Shown: positions 36,673-47,940, counted from the first letter of the stretch. The stretch: 64,000 nt of DNA from Trileptium ribeirensis (GCA_030248225.1 JASANE010012200.1:1-64000); one strand, 5' to 3'. Made by a program: numbers and translations. The notes: generated by a model from the sequence alone, not told the origin.

Positions 36673-37946
36673 GTTTGTACTTGTACGGGATTGCATCTGA
36701 TTGTATCCATTTCCGCTTTGCATTACACCGAAATTCGTTGCCGCGCTCGGGATGTGTGCTTGTTTCCATGTATTCACCATTTGACTTGCACCGGCTCGTT
36801 CTTTATTTGCACCAGGTCGATCTTGAATTGTGCCGAATTGCTCTTGATTTGTACCGAATCGTTCGTGGTTCGTGTCAACTTGATCTCGGTTTGTGTTGTG
36901 TCGCATTTGATTCACGCCAAATCGATATTGGTTTGCAGCGAATTCATTGCAATTTGCTCGAATTGATCATAATTTGTGTCGGCTTGGTCACCGTTTGCGT
37001 TGAATCGGCTTTGATTTGTACCTGCTGGTTCTTTATTTGTACCGGTTTGATCGTAGTTTGTCTCGGCTTGATCTCGGTTCGCATTGAGTCGTGTCTGGAT
37101 TGCACCGAATTGGTCTTTCTTTCACCGAACTGATCACCGCTTGTCTCGACTTGGTCTCGGTTTCCGTTATTTTGCATTGGGTTTGCACCGAATCGTTCTG
37201 TAGTTGCACCGAAATGACCGTAATTCGCGTCGGATTGGTCTTGGTTTATGTTGGATCGCTTTTGACTTGCACCGAGTTGTTTTCGATATTCACAGATTTT
37301 TGGTTTTTTTGTCGTTTTACCCGGTTGTTGTTGTTGCTTGTAAATCTCGATTGTGTTTCTATTTGCACCGGTTGCTTCTTGGTCATTGGCCATAATTGTT
37401 ATCGGTTATTTTTGCTCCGATTCTTTGTCGTTGTTCGGTACCATCCATACTTGGCCTCGGTTGAAGAGTCTTCGTTGACTTACGTTGTCTTGCCACATTT
37501 CGATTCCTTCATCCTCTTCGGCATTTTATGATTCTTCTCTTGGTTGTGCCGATGGAATCTGCGATAAGTTTTGGTAGAAACTTTGGTATAGTTGTTGCAG
37601 TTCTTTGGTCAAAATTGCATGCTTCTTTATAAAATGCAACTGTCTTTCTTTTTGTTGTTGAAGTAATTGAATCATGTTTCGGGTTTCTTTTTCCCGTTCT
37701 TCCATTGTTGTGAATAGTTCGTCAACACTCGCTTCTTCTTGAAACGTTTCGGTGCACGTTTCTTGTAAGCTTCTTCCGCTTTGTTGTTGCTCTTGGCTTT
37801 CTGGCTCGATTGTACTTGGATGTGGTTCTTGAGTTGTTTCTTTTAATACTTCTATTGTACTCTAACTCGTCGTCGTCTTTTTCTGTTTTCCACGTTCTTT
37901 TCCTCCATCGTCGATTCTTTCGGGATTGTTGTGCTAGGTAGCACAA
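36670..37946 (-). CDS. Gag-like Gln-rich region with heptapeptide repeats, broken
   Basis: Read on the minus strand, a Glu/Gln-rich stretch (DELFTTMEEREKETRNMIQL then LQQQKERQLHF, 37715-37620) is followed by QRRLFNRGQVWMVPN and, from about 37290 to 36770, by runs of seven residues with consensus FGANxDQ: FGATTER, FGANPMQ, NNGNRDQ, VETSGDQ, FGERKTN, and later VDTNHER, FGTNQEQ, FGTIQDR, PGANKER. The reading frame changes at least twice. It resembles the disordered, Q-rich start of a retroelement gag, but a cellular low-complexity protein is possible. It abuts the RTE 3' end at about 37985. Confidence 0.5.
36770..37290 (-). repeat. 21-bp minisatellite coding for heptads
   Basis: The plus-strand text is a run of 21-bp units such as ttgcaccgaatcgttctgta, ttgcaccgaaatgaccgtaa and ttcgcgtcggattggtcttg, roughly 25 in all. 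Because the unit is a multiple of three, both strands stay open over hundreds of bases. The minus-strand product fits the flanking gag-like frame. Confidence 0.8.
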
Positions 37947-37984
37947 TAATTATATCGACCAGTGAATAAGTTATTAACTGAAAA

Positions 37985-38896
37985 AATATCATATTACTAT
38001 CTTCTTCTTCTGGGCGCTATTCCCGCTTCGATGCAGGGTCCACCATTTGGGTCTTCTTCTTCCAGTTTGAGCGGTTGTGGGCGTCGTTCGGGTGGGCGTT
38101 GGCTATCTTCATGTCAGCGTGACGCGTGTCGGACCAGCGTTGTTTCGGGCGGCCCTTCGGGCGTTTGCCGGTAATCTCGAGATGGCTGTCGTCGGCGCGC
38201 AGGACATGTCTGTACCAGCTGAGTCGCTTATCGCGCATCTTGTCGGCGATTGGTGCAGCGCCGTACCGTCCGCGGATGTCGTCGTTGCGGACGTGATCGA
38301 AGCGAGTGTCGCCGCTGGTCCATCGCAGCATCTTGGTTTCCATGACGGCGAGGCGGCGTTCTGTGTCCTTTGTTGCGGGCCATCAATCGGAGCCGTATAG
38401 GGCGACGGGGCGAACGACGGAACGGTAAATTTTGGAGTTGAGCTTGTCCTTGATCTTCTTGTCACAGAGGACGCCGGTAGTCGACCGCTACTTCATCCAG
38501 GCAGCGTTGACTCGTGAGTTGACTTCGTGTCGCAGATCGCCATCAGCCGAGAGCGTGGAGCCGAGAAACTTTAAGGGTTCGGCACGAGGCAGGTCGATGC
38601 CGGTGACGGCAATCGTTCCTGGTTCGTCTGGAGCAGTCGTAATGTACTCGGTCTTCTTGATGTTGAGGCGGAGGCCGTGTTCGGCGAGGCGGTCATTCCA
38701 TGTTTGTACGAGCTGCGCGAGGTCGGACTTGTGTTCAAAGGCGAGCATTACATCGTCTGCATAGAGCAGGGTGTAGGGCGCTGGCTGTTGGATGTCACGG
38801 CTGATGGTGTCCATGACGAGGATGAAGAGGTGTGGCGAGAGGGCGCCTCCTTTGTGAACGACGACGCTGATGTGGAGTGGCTTGGACGTGCCGGCG
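37985..38896 (-). mobile_element. RTE LINE, 3' part (split by BEL insertion)
   Basis: Minus strand: VAGTSKPLHISV, GGALSPHLFILVMDTI (RT motif B), LLYADDVMLAFEHKSDL (YADD intact, about 38760), then after a frameshift METKMLRWTSGDTRFDHVRN, GAAPIADKMRDKRLSWYRHV and GKRPKGRPKQRWSDT, the standard RTE C-terminus ending in MVDPASKRE and a stop. A GAA-rich tail follows (about 38010-37985). Its missing upstream half lies at 46206-46775, on the other side of the BEL element. Confidence 0.9.
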
Positions 38897-38901
38897 ACGC
38901 T

Positions 38902-39690
38902 TGTGGTGGAATAATACAGGTAACGCTTACCGATGAATTTTGTCGATGATTGATGGTGTATCGTAACTGCACCGGAACAATATTGTTTAGAATCGATGAT
39001 GGCTGGCCCGACGATGGTTAGGGTTAATGACAATGATGTTGTAGTTGTTGATGGATGGCGCGTTTACCGCCACATGTTGATGATAGCGATGCTGTTGATG
39101 ACTTGTTGATGGCTGACACCACGTTTACAGCCGCTTGTTGATGATAATGGTGATGCTGTTGATAACTTGTTGATGGATGACACCACGCTTACCGCCGCTT
39201 GTTGATGATAATGGCGATGCTGTTGATAACTTGTTGATGGATGACACCACGTTTACCGCCGCTTGTTGATGATGATGACGATGATGTTGATTACGTTACG
39301 GCTGCCTGCTGATGATGATTAAAGATGTTGATGATGATGTAGTTGTCACGTTCATTACCTACTGTTGATTATAAAGGATGATGATGTGAGACAAGGTTAT
39401 AATGTCAATGATGAACAGAACGATGATGTCATATAAAGACAACCTGCCGTAGAATGCTGCTATTACCTATAAATTTCATTACTATAACAAGGTTGATAAC
39501 CACTGAAACATGGAGGTTAAATGTAGATACGTAGTGTAAACCGGCAACAATCAATTCTTCAGTTCATTAAGCAGTAGGGATCTTGAACCTGGAATTAGAA
39601 TATATATTACGGTAGCATCAGGTAACATTATTTCGACGATGAGTCAAATTACATATGAATATCTCTTGAAAATGTAAAGTTTCCAACTTT
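38902..39690 (-). repeat. BEL 3' LTR, expanded by a ~64-bp minisatellite
   Basis: About 789 bp. Same ends as the 5' LTR (plus-strand start tgtggtggaataatac). Between about 39050 and 39300 a unit containing gacaccacgtttaccgccgc, ttgttgatgataatgg and tgctgttgataactt is repeated three to four times, against one in the other LTR. This accounts for the ~175-bp length difference. The minus-strand sequence just before it (agggaaag) may be the polypurine tract. Confidence 0.88.
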
Positions 39691-39930
39691 CCCTATAGCA
39701 AGACAATGTCATTCCTTGTCCAACTGCAGTATTACAGCATTTACAGTATCACTGATAGTGTTCACATAACAAGGGGAATTATTAAATAATTGGTGATTAA
39801 ATTTATATGACGTGGCGAATAGCTTTGAGCACTATTGTTCGCAGCCAAATGATGGAAACAAGTTGAGCTTAAGAGCCGTTCCAATGTTCAACATGGGAGA
39901 TTCTTTAGCAAGTCGAAATTGTTCTGTACG

Positions 39931-41585
39931 TTAAATGGCGTCACTGATCTCGATCTCTGTAAACCCGTCAAAATCTACATCATCATCATCAAAGAACGCT
40001 TTAGCAGTGCCGTCGACAGATACGTCGTCGTGTTGCCGTTCGACAGCGGTAGGACTATGTGGATGCTCGTCAGGAAAAGTGTCGATTTCTAATGGGAACA
40101 GGTGATTTACTGCCCGTCGAATGACTGTCCGATTGGGAAGGGTGAGTTTTACAGAACGGAGAGAACCATCGCGACTCCTGAGGAATCTGGACACTCGCCC
40201 CAAGTTCCATGATCCCTCGGCAGATCTATGTCCTTGACCAACACTATGTCACCCAGTTTCGGTGATGATCGGACCTCGCTCTTTCGGCCACGATGATTCA
40301 TCTGCCCACGTTCCCGTATACTCGTCAGGTATTCAGCGTACCATAATTGCCACAGAGAATCAAGGCGTCGTTGCTTGAATTCCCAGTAGCGGAGTAAATT
40401 TTTTCCTGCGTCACTTATTCCGTCGAGCGGAATGTTGGGAGCTGTTGGAGGAGCATAAGTGTTCAAATCCGTGAGGAAGTCGGTGGGTCGTAAGGCAGGA
40501 CCGGATCGAAAATCACTATATCCGTGTGTGATGGCTCTTGAGTTGACAATGGCTTCCGCCTCCGTGGGCAAAGTAATGAACACCGACCATGAGAATAACC
40601 GGCTGCCTATGGCGGCTTTCATGCATTTCTTAACGATACCCGCCAGGCGTTCGTAGACACCTCCCTGGCATGGCGCGAATTCCGCGATGAACCGCCACTA
40701 GATGCCTTCGGCTGCAGTATATGATTAGACAGAGTCATCTCGCAGAATGTTAGACCAAATGCGCTCGATGGCGTGTTTGGTGGTATGAAATTGGCCCGCA
40801 TTATCAGAAACGATTGAATCAGGCTTTCCCCGTCGGCTAATGAATCGGATCAGGCAGTCGAGAAACTGTTTAGCAGAGCAGTCCGAGACCCATTCCAGGT
40901 GAATAGCTCGTATCGAGAGGCACATAAAGAGACACAACCACATTTTCTAAACACCAACTCCGAGTCCAACAGTTATCGGTCCGAGATAATCCAACCCGGT
41001 ATACCTAGATCGAAAAACCCGTGCTCGGGGATGAGGCGGCATCTGGGGAAGGGCGTACGGTGTACCATTATTCTTACGGCACGTGGCGCATCAAGTAATG
41101 ACTTTGCGGACTGTGTTACGGCCGTGAGGAATCCAATAGTGACGTCTGATTTCACAAAGGATGTGTCCGATACCAGCGTGAAAAGAGCGAATATGGGCGT
41201 CACGTACAATAAGCGAAGTAATATGACTGTCCCTCGGAAGAAGCAATGGCTGCAGCGCTTCGCTGGTCATGTCGGAATGTTCGAGGCAGCCGTTACAACG
41301 TAGCACACCGGCGTCATCAATCACAACATCAAGTTGTTTTATCAATGGGTGGGTCGAACAGTCTTTGATAGCACGGAACAAATCCCCATAACTGAGTTTC
41401 TGTAGATATCGAATCCATAATATCTTTCAAGCGTTTGATGAAGGGATCATTGGTCGCATAATCAAAGATACGGGATAGCGATGGTTTAGCGTCGCGGCTC
41501 GCGTCAGACGAGTCCCAAACTTTCAATTTGATGAACTTAAGACAAAATACCGACACCCGACAAGGTTTTCGAAATGTTGACATAG
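39931..41585 (-). pseudogene. BEL integrase and DUF5641-like tail
   Basis: LRPRDSHITSL-type start followed by the zinc-binding DAHIRSFHAGIGHIL...YWIP block, then the catalytic core with D (LDYLGP, about 40990), D (IVSDNAGQF, about 40810) and E (GGVYERLAG, about 40655). MKAAIGSRLFSW, LPTEAEAIVNSRA and the C-terminal GDIVLVKDIDLPRDHGTWG...RSRDGSLRSVKLTLP follow, then LFPLEIDTFPDEHPHSPTA. Ends in a stop at 39931. Stops and frameshifts at about 40740, 40660 and 40200. Confidence 0.88.
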
Positions 41586-41599
41586 TAGAAGGATCAATG

Positions 41600-42334
41600 C
41601 CTAAAGGTCATGGTACCTGATTTGGATCGGTAGTATCCAAACCCACCGCCACCAACGAAACAAGTATAGGCGGAGAATTGCTTGCAGCACTCGGTCCAAT
41701 TTCCACTGGCCACATATCATGTGGAGTGGTAAGCCAACAGATCCGTGCCACCATAGAGAACTATCAACCAATTGTTTTGATGTTCTGCCACGGGTACCAA
41801 AATCGGCGGGATTATCCGCTGAATGCACATGCAGAAACTCGCATTTATCAATTTTAACAATTTCTTGTAGCCGGTTAGCCACAAACACTGGGAGTACTTT
41901 ATCCGTCTTTAGCCAATAAAGCACACATGTAGAATCGGTGAAGTAGTATATCGGAGCCCGTTAATCGAGCAGTAATACGCGGCGGACAAATACTCCAGCA
42001 CGGGAAGCAATAATGACCCCTAGAAGCTCCAGTCTTGGCAGTGTGATCGATGGTTTCGACTTCGGAGCGAGACGCGACTTTGAGTAAATCAAATTGGGAT
42101 CCCACGTGTTGGTTTATGAAGACGGGTACGAAGGTAAACTGAGACTTGCGATGCATCGCAAAATATAATGATGGTTAGTGAATCATTTGTCTGGAGTACG
42201 TTCAGACCGCGGGGTATGCGGACGGTGACTGCATGAAGTATGTCGTTATGTATTTGTTGCCATTCTGCTAACAATTCGGGCTCAATGATTCGTCCCACGA
42301 CATTTTCTGGAGCCAGAGTTTTTGGAAAAAACAT
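41600..42334 (-). pseudogene. BEL RNase H
   Basis: LTIIIFCDASQVSVYLRTR (about 42180-42120) is the start of the RNase H fold. SDILLHRFY, VLYWLKTDKVLPVFVANRLQ and the ADNPADFGTRG block (about 41800) with SSLWWHGSVGL are characteristic of BEL elements. Broken by frameshifts. Confidence 0.85.
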
Positions 42335-43625
42335 TTAGCATGGAGGATGGAAGATTGAAATAGTCCTAATGGATCGTATATTGATGCAATGAACTTTAAG
42401 ACATCACGTTTTGATATGAACAAGTTGGTGCAGTTTCGGTGCCAAAACTAACATTCAGTCTGATGGTGTCTTCCTTGCTGTTCCATCGCATGCCTAAGAT
42501 CTTACTGTAGGTGCTAGATACGCGGTCCTTTTCAGGAATGTTGATCATGTCTTCATCTGCGATCCAATTTCATAAAACAGAGCTTTGGCGCCGCGATAGA
42601 ATTCGTTTGGTTTGTGGACTGTGTCGACCCCACAAATTACGTTATCGACGTACACATTGGGAAGCATCAACGAGGCAATCCAGTCAGACTTATATATCGA
42701 TTGAGATGATATCGGATCGAGGCGCCAAGAAGGAAAGAGCTGCTTACAACTCCGAAGGGCACTCTAGCAAACCGGTAATGACCAATGTCGCCGTCAACTT
42801 CAGGATTTTCGGGGTCATCAAACCATAAGAGCCGTGTGACGTCTTTGTCGTTTGGCTGAATACATACGTGGTTGCAAGAAGGCCTTTTCCACGTCTGCTA
42901 CAAGGGCCACAGCATGCAGTCGAAATCGGATCAATATGGCGCATAATTCCGGCAAAATGACCGGCCCACGGTATAAGCAATCATTCAGCGAGAGGTTGTC
43001 TTTACGGTTTTGAATGAGGCATCGTATACTATTCGTACCTTTGTCGTTGCGCTTGATAGTTTGATGACTGGGTGTGTGGCAAGTAATGAACAAGATGGTT
43101 AGTGTTTTTTAACCCGACCTCAGATGGGAGTACACGTTCGCTGATGTTTTGCTGCAGTTGATCACCGATAACCTCTTGGTATTTGTCCCGTATGGCGTCA
43201 CTGCTAGACCGCATCCGTTTCGCTTGCGATTTGAAACGACCCTTGGCTAGTTTGAAGTTTACCGGTGATCGCTGACAATTGTCCGCCATTGACGGCCATT
43301 GAACGTGCAAACATCCATCGGCTTGATAAACACTATTATTGAATAAGGATAGCGCACGATCATTGTCTTTAGTGGTGGGGTCATCTGCAATACCAATACA
43401 CTCGATGCTGAAGAAAGCATCGATATCAGGACAGCATGTCCGAGCAGTGCAAAGTGATGCCGACATCGCAGCGACCATAGGCAATGCTTGATTGCTGAAT
43501 GTTGCGGTCAAACATAGGAGTACTGGATGTGTTTCATCAGTTTCAGAAACAGACACGTCAAGGTAACGCCCGCTAATCAATATACCGAGTGAAGAAGGAA
43601 TCATGTACAATCCAGAGGGCATGGC
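41930..43625 (-). pseudogene. BEL reverse transcriptase region
   Basis: Minus strand: DDPTTKDNDRALSLFNNSV, the linker to RT, VNFKLAKGRFKSQ, then in shifted frames KVRIVYDAS, LWFDDPENPEVDG, RVPFGVVSSSFLLGA and VYVDNVICG (42656-42630; box YVDN instead of YVDD). The later IYDPLGLFQ block leads to the RNase H. At least four frameshifts or stops. Confidence 0.85.
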
Positions 43626-43640
43626 GAAACGACTTCCCGT

Positions 43641-44270
43641 CTAGAAATCCCAGAAATAATCTGAGCCTACGAGAACGTCAATAGACCCATCGGTGGATTG
43701 GAAGTCGTCTGGGAATGTAAAACCCATGACACTCACGGAATTCAAGTCGTCTATCGGTAAGTTGTTGGAAAGTACACGGCAGTTGATTATCACCGGAGTG
43801 GTATGAGCTTGTATACATCGAGTTGTTCCGTCTTGTTGAAGCACATTGAAACATACGAGGTGCGATGATATTGCCAGAGAACGCTTTGTTCCAAAGATAG
43901 ATACGTGCAGCGGTTCCTGTCTAATGGTTGGCAATCGCAATTTTTCTGCGCATGACATTGTGACATAGCTTCGGTGACTCCCGGAGTCAAAAAGCAAACG
44001 AACTCGGACGTTCACATTTTGGTCGGGATTTGACGCGATCGTAGTAGCTGTCAACAATGCAGCATGTTCTCCAACGTTGAGGAGGGCAGAATGGCTGCTG
44101 GGGTTAGCCGACCTTGTTGATGCCTCGTCGCAGTACATTTTATTGAGAACTGGATGGGGCAAATCGGAGAAGGTTGTTCTCCGGTTGATCGACAAAAGAA
44201 AAACCTTATGGCGTCTCGTGGAGCGGTACACGATGCACCAGGATGGCCAACAGTTAAACAACGACCACAC
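43641..44270 (-). pseudogene. BEL aspartic protease (DUF1758-like)
   Basis: The minus-strand frame contains VRLLFDSGSHRSYV with the catalytic D-S-G at 43988-43980 (many retroviral-type proteases have D-T-G; BEL often has D-S-G). It continues through PLHVSIFGTKRS and the closing IDVLVGSDYFWDF typical of this family. The frame is open for 209 codons and then meets TAG at 43641. Confidence 0.85.
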
Positions 44271-45530
44271 CGATTGACTGCGCGAAGCAGCGTGAGTCGT
44301 GTTTCAGCAGTAGGGTATACGTCACATCGATTGTTATAGTGCTTTCCTCCGCAAAAGTAACATGGATTTTTCGGAGTCATTTGTTGAGGTGGAAATGATC
44401 TAATATTTCGGGAAGTGGATGTTGCTGACACGGCTGCAAAGGAGGAAGTAGCTGCGTGGGATCTCGTGTTGTCGTCAGTTTTGTATTGTGGGAGCTCGTT
44501 TTTTGCTTTCAATTTACCCGTTGTTGCCGTTGCGTCAAACGGTCTCAGGTCATGCATCATATCAGAAATATTTTCAGTTTGTTTAATGAATTGGTGCAGT
44601 GCCTGCCGTATCTCTTTGAGGCTGGACTCGGGACCGAAATTGTAGCGTTTCATCAAATCTTCCACAACAACAGCGGGAAACTTGCTCAAGACGTCCAACA
44701 CTAGCGATTGATTGGTGTCTACAGTTTCGCCGGTGTTGTCGAGCTGTCTAAAGATGAGTTCAAGTCCATCATACGTCGTTTGCAGCTAGGCCACGGTCGT
44801 TGAAGCAACAGCCATTCGCTTCAGTTGACTATAGAGCATGTTTACGAGTTGACCTGGCTTTCGTTCAAAGCGGTCACGAAGAATAGCGACAACATGTGTA
44901 TAGTTTGAATCATTGATGATTAGCCCATCGATGGACTGCAGTGCTGTCCCTCAGAGTTGTGATCGAAGATAGGAGAACTTTTCTGTTGATGATATGGGTT
45001 GATCGTGTACACTTGTTTTAAAAGTGTTCCAAAAGTTCGGCCATTCGAGGCAATCGCCGGAAAATGATGCTAAAGGAAGCTTCGGTAGTTTGGTAGTTTG
45101 ACGATGTTGCCTCTGTATATTGTCATCATCTGTTGCGATGTTCGGTGTGACTGTTTCGATACGCCGTTTAATTTCGTCACGTTTGCGGTGGAGGCGACGT
45201 AGCAGGTCCTTTGCGTCATCTACTGTAGTGAGGTAGCCGACCACCGCATCCAACGCAATATTGTCGTAGAGAAGCTGTTCGGTGACTCGTTCCTCATCTC
45301 CAAACGATATACACAGTGTTTGCCACTAGCTGTCGCGATCTATAATGGTGGTTATACCAGTTTTCATTTTAGATAACTCCCGCACATCGTCGATCAATTT
45401 TTGAGCTGTGGATAAGTTGACTTTGGTGGCATCTATGGTAAGTATTGGATCGGCGTCTTTAATATAACCGGCAAGACGGGCACGAGTGGGGCCCAGCGCC
45501 TTCCGTATAGTCCCTGACTTCTATTTTGAC
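44040..45530 (-). pseudogene. BEL gag
   Basis: The frame begins near 45530 (KALGPTRARLAGYI), passes LPKLPLASFSGDCLEWPNFW (the DUF1759-type gag motif, about 45090-45030), is stopped at 44951, resumes, and reaches a double zinc knuckle at 44362-44228: CYFCGGKHYNNRC and CGRCLTVGHPGASC. Stops at about 45330, 44951 and 44790 break it. It would package the element RNA. Confidence 0.85.
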
Positions 45531-45560
45531 ATCGTTGGTTGATAATGTTGTTTAGATTAC

Positions 45561-45580
45561 TGTCCTGGTCACGGCACCAA
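45561..45580 (-). promoter_or_regulatory. BEL primer binding site
   Basis: Minus-strand TTGGTGCCGTGACCAGGACA, eleven bases inside the 5' LTR end. The TGGTGCCGTGACC form is the usual tRNA-primer site of BEL elements. Confidence 0.75.
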
Positions 45581-45591
45581 ATTTTCCGCCT

Positions 45592-46205
45592 TGTGGTGGA
45601 ATAATACGAGTAAATCTTACCGATGAATCCTGTCGATGATTGATGGTGTATCGTAGTTGCACCGGAACAATATTGTTTAGAATCGATGATGGCTGGCCCG
45701 ACGATGGTTAGAGTTGATGACAATGATGTTGAAGTTGTTGAAGGATGGCGCGTTTACCGCCGCGTGTTGATGATGATGGCGATGATGTTGATTACCTTAC
45801 GGCTCCCTGCTGATGATGATTAAAGATGTTGATGAGGATGTGGTTGTCACATTTCACTATCTTCTGTTGATGATAAAGGATGTTGATGTGAGACAAGGTT
45901 ATAATGGTTATAATGTCAATGATGAACAGAACGATGATGTCATATAAAGACAACCTGCCGTAGAATGCTGCTATTACCTATAAATTTCATTACTATAACA
46001 AGGTTGATAACCACTGAAACATGGAGGTTAAATGTAGATACGTAGTGTAAACCGGCAACAATCAATTCTTCAGTTCATTAAGCAGTTGGGATTTTTAACC
46101 TGGAATTAGAATATATATATTACGGCAGCAGCAGGTAACATTATTTCAACGATGAGTCAAATTACATATGAAGAATATCTCTTGAAAATGTAAGGTTTCA
46201 AGACA
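45592..46205 (-). repeat. BEL 5' LTR
   Basis: 614 bp. Read on the minus strand it starts TGTCTTGAAACC and ends CCACCACA. It shares long near-identical stretches with 38902-39690 (for example the 45900-46080 block), which makes it one of the LTR pair. It contains one short GATGTTGATGATG-rich region, where the partner LTR has several. Confidence 0.9.
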
Positions 46206-46775
46206 ACGCTGTGGACTTGGCTCTGCAGGTCGTTGTAGAACAGTTGCACCCATCGGATGAGTTCTTCAGGAACGTAGTGGTCACGCAGCGCGTACCAGAT
46301 CAGTTGATGGGGCACGCGATCGAACGCCTTCTCGAGGTCGAGGAAGGCGACGTGGAGCGGCCTCTTCATATCGCGGTACTTTTCCAACAGTAGTCTGGCG
46401 GTGTGGATCGCGTCGATTGTGCCGGAGCCCTTGACAAAGCCGGCCTGGTTGAAGGTGGTCTTGGTGATGTCACGGATCCGCTTGTCGAGGATGCGTTCAA
46501 AGATTTTCATGGTGTGCGAGAGCACCCGGATTAGGCGATAGTTGGCGCAGTCGGCCGGGTTGCCTTTCCGTTTCCAGATGGGGATGGTCGCGCTGTTCTG
46601 CCAGTCGCTCGGGGTTCGGAGCTCGTCGGTGACTTGATTGAAGAAGCGGGCCAGCCAGGGTGCTGGGCTCCAGTTTCTCGACTTCCAGAGCTCGGCAGCG
46701 ATGTCGCTGGTCCAGTAGTTTGCCGGGCTTCATCTGCTTGATCGCGTCGCATACTTCGTCCCTGAGACCTTATTA
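46206..46775 (-). mobile_element. RTE LINE, 5' part of the same copy
   Basis: Minus strand: DEVCDAIKQMKPGK (about 46760), IPIWKRKGNPADCANYR, VLSHTMKIFERILDKRI, then FDRVPHQLIWYALRDHYVPE and LIRWVQLFYNDLQSQVHSV. The protein continues directly into VAGTSKPL at 38.89 kb once the BEL element is removed. The 5' end is truncated at about 46775. Frameshifts near 46520 and 46690. Confidence 0.9.
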
Positions 46776-46779
46776 ATTC

Positions 46780-47005
46780 AGGTTAGATTATGTGCTACTA
46801 TAATACGCCTCTTGTAAGGTACGACCACCTCCGGACGGCTGACGACGCACGTTTAGGTGAGTACCTGTCCTAGGTTCCTAGATTTACGCCAGTACGGTCC
46901 TTATTTAGACGGTTACGCTTTGAGTGACAACCGGTTACTTTTAGGGTAGCTATTACGTCACTAAAGCTCTTAGGAGTTCATACACCCGACCACCGGATTG
47001 TCAGG
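46780..47005. other. Spacer, no feature recognised
   Basis: Between the truncated RTE 5' end and the CR1-like copy. No motif seen. Confidence 0.3.
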
Positions 47006-47940
47006 GCTGGCGCCTTTTTCACACTCAAAAATTTTTTCAATTTCAACTAAAACCTTAAGCCCGACCTCCACTCCCGCTTTGGTACTCCTTATCGTCTTTG
47101 GTATAGTTTATAAATAAGCTCAGTGTGAAACATTATGTATGGAAATTATAAATAAAACCTGTTCACTAGCTATATATTTATTATATAAAATAAATATGAA
47201 AAATATTAAAAGATATTCTATAAAATTCACCCATATTCATATACACCCCAAATCCTAAATTTCTTACATAAAATTATACCAAAATACCCTTTTTCTTTTT
47301 AAACACCATATTTTCTAAAACATATTTCATATTCACCCACCTTTTTTCACTATAATCAAAATTTCCCCAAATTCCATATTTTCTCAATTTTCCACCGTTT
47401 TCGACAAAAATTCAAACTACCCCCTTTCCACAAAACTTAACCAATATCCTTTTCCCCTTACTATACCTATCTATATATTTAACCCCCTTCCTTCCACTTT
47501 TCCCATTTTCGATAAATTTACCTTTTCTTAAAATCTCCGTTTCCCCCAACTCTCCTATTTCTTCGAACTTTTCCTATTTACTCAAAACCTTGCCCATATT
47601 ACTCAAATTTTAATATCCTCTTTCCCTCACCCTATAAGTTCATATATCTTACCCACTCCTTTCCCATCTTTCTATTTTTTATGAATTTTACATTTTCTAA
47701 AACCCCAATTTTCTTCATTTTTCACATTTTTGAAATATCTCTCATTTTATCAAAACTTAGCTCCCATACATCAAATTTATAATACCAACTCCCCTACCTA
47801 CCCCCTTCATCATATTAAAATTTTACCCCCAACCTCTCCCTACTTCTCCTAAACTCAACTCTACTTTCCCATCCCATTTGTTCAAAATTTTCCTTTTTCA
47901 AATGTTCCATTTATTCTTCTTCAACCTATCATATACAGTA
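47005..47940 (+). mobile_element. Deleted copy of CR1-like LINE: 5' tip and 3' UTR only
   Basis: The start, gtcagggctggcgccttttt with cctccactcccgctttggta (47007-47092), matches 62190-62285 of the LINE at the right end. The C/T-rich part 47190-47940 matches the 3' region after 63795 (caaactaccc.ctttccc, aaaacttaac). The coding part is gone. The 3' region is almost free of G and shows a roughly 150-170-bp internal periodicity of cccattttc, aattttac and cttttct words. Confidence 0.7.

Larger units (their letters stand above)
38902..46205 (-). mobile_element. BEL/Pao LTR retrotransposon, nearly complete, nested in RTE
   Basis: A 7.3-kb minus-strand element with two LTRs, a PBS, gag, aspartic protease, RT, RNase H, integrase and C-terminal domain in BEL/Pao order. 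The 5-bp target duplication ACGCT is visible at 38897-38901 and 46206-46210. It interrupts the RTE RT domain between the codons for SV and AG. Gag and pol carry several stops and frameshifts, so this copy is dead but recent enough to keep its target duplication. Confidence 0.93.

Noticed and set aside
36501..37133. 210-codon plus-strand ORF, the longest unbroken frame in its area
   Set aside because: It is the opposite-strand shadow of the 21-bp heptad minisatellite. The Cys/Leu-rich product has no motif, while the minus strand joins a Gln-rich gag-like frame.
38109..38465. 118-codon minus-strand ORF overlapping the RTE end
   Set aside because: It is in the wrong frame for most of its length. 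The RTE C-terminal motifs are in the adjacent frame 38017-38343.
38902..46205. The BEL element as an endogenous virus with an envelope gene
   Set aside because: After the integrase the frame ends with a DUF5641-like tail and goes straight to the LTR. No envelope-like ORF is present.
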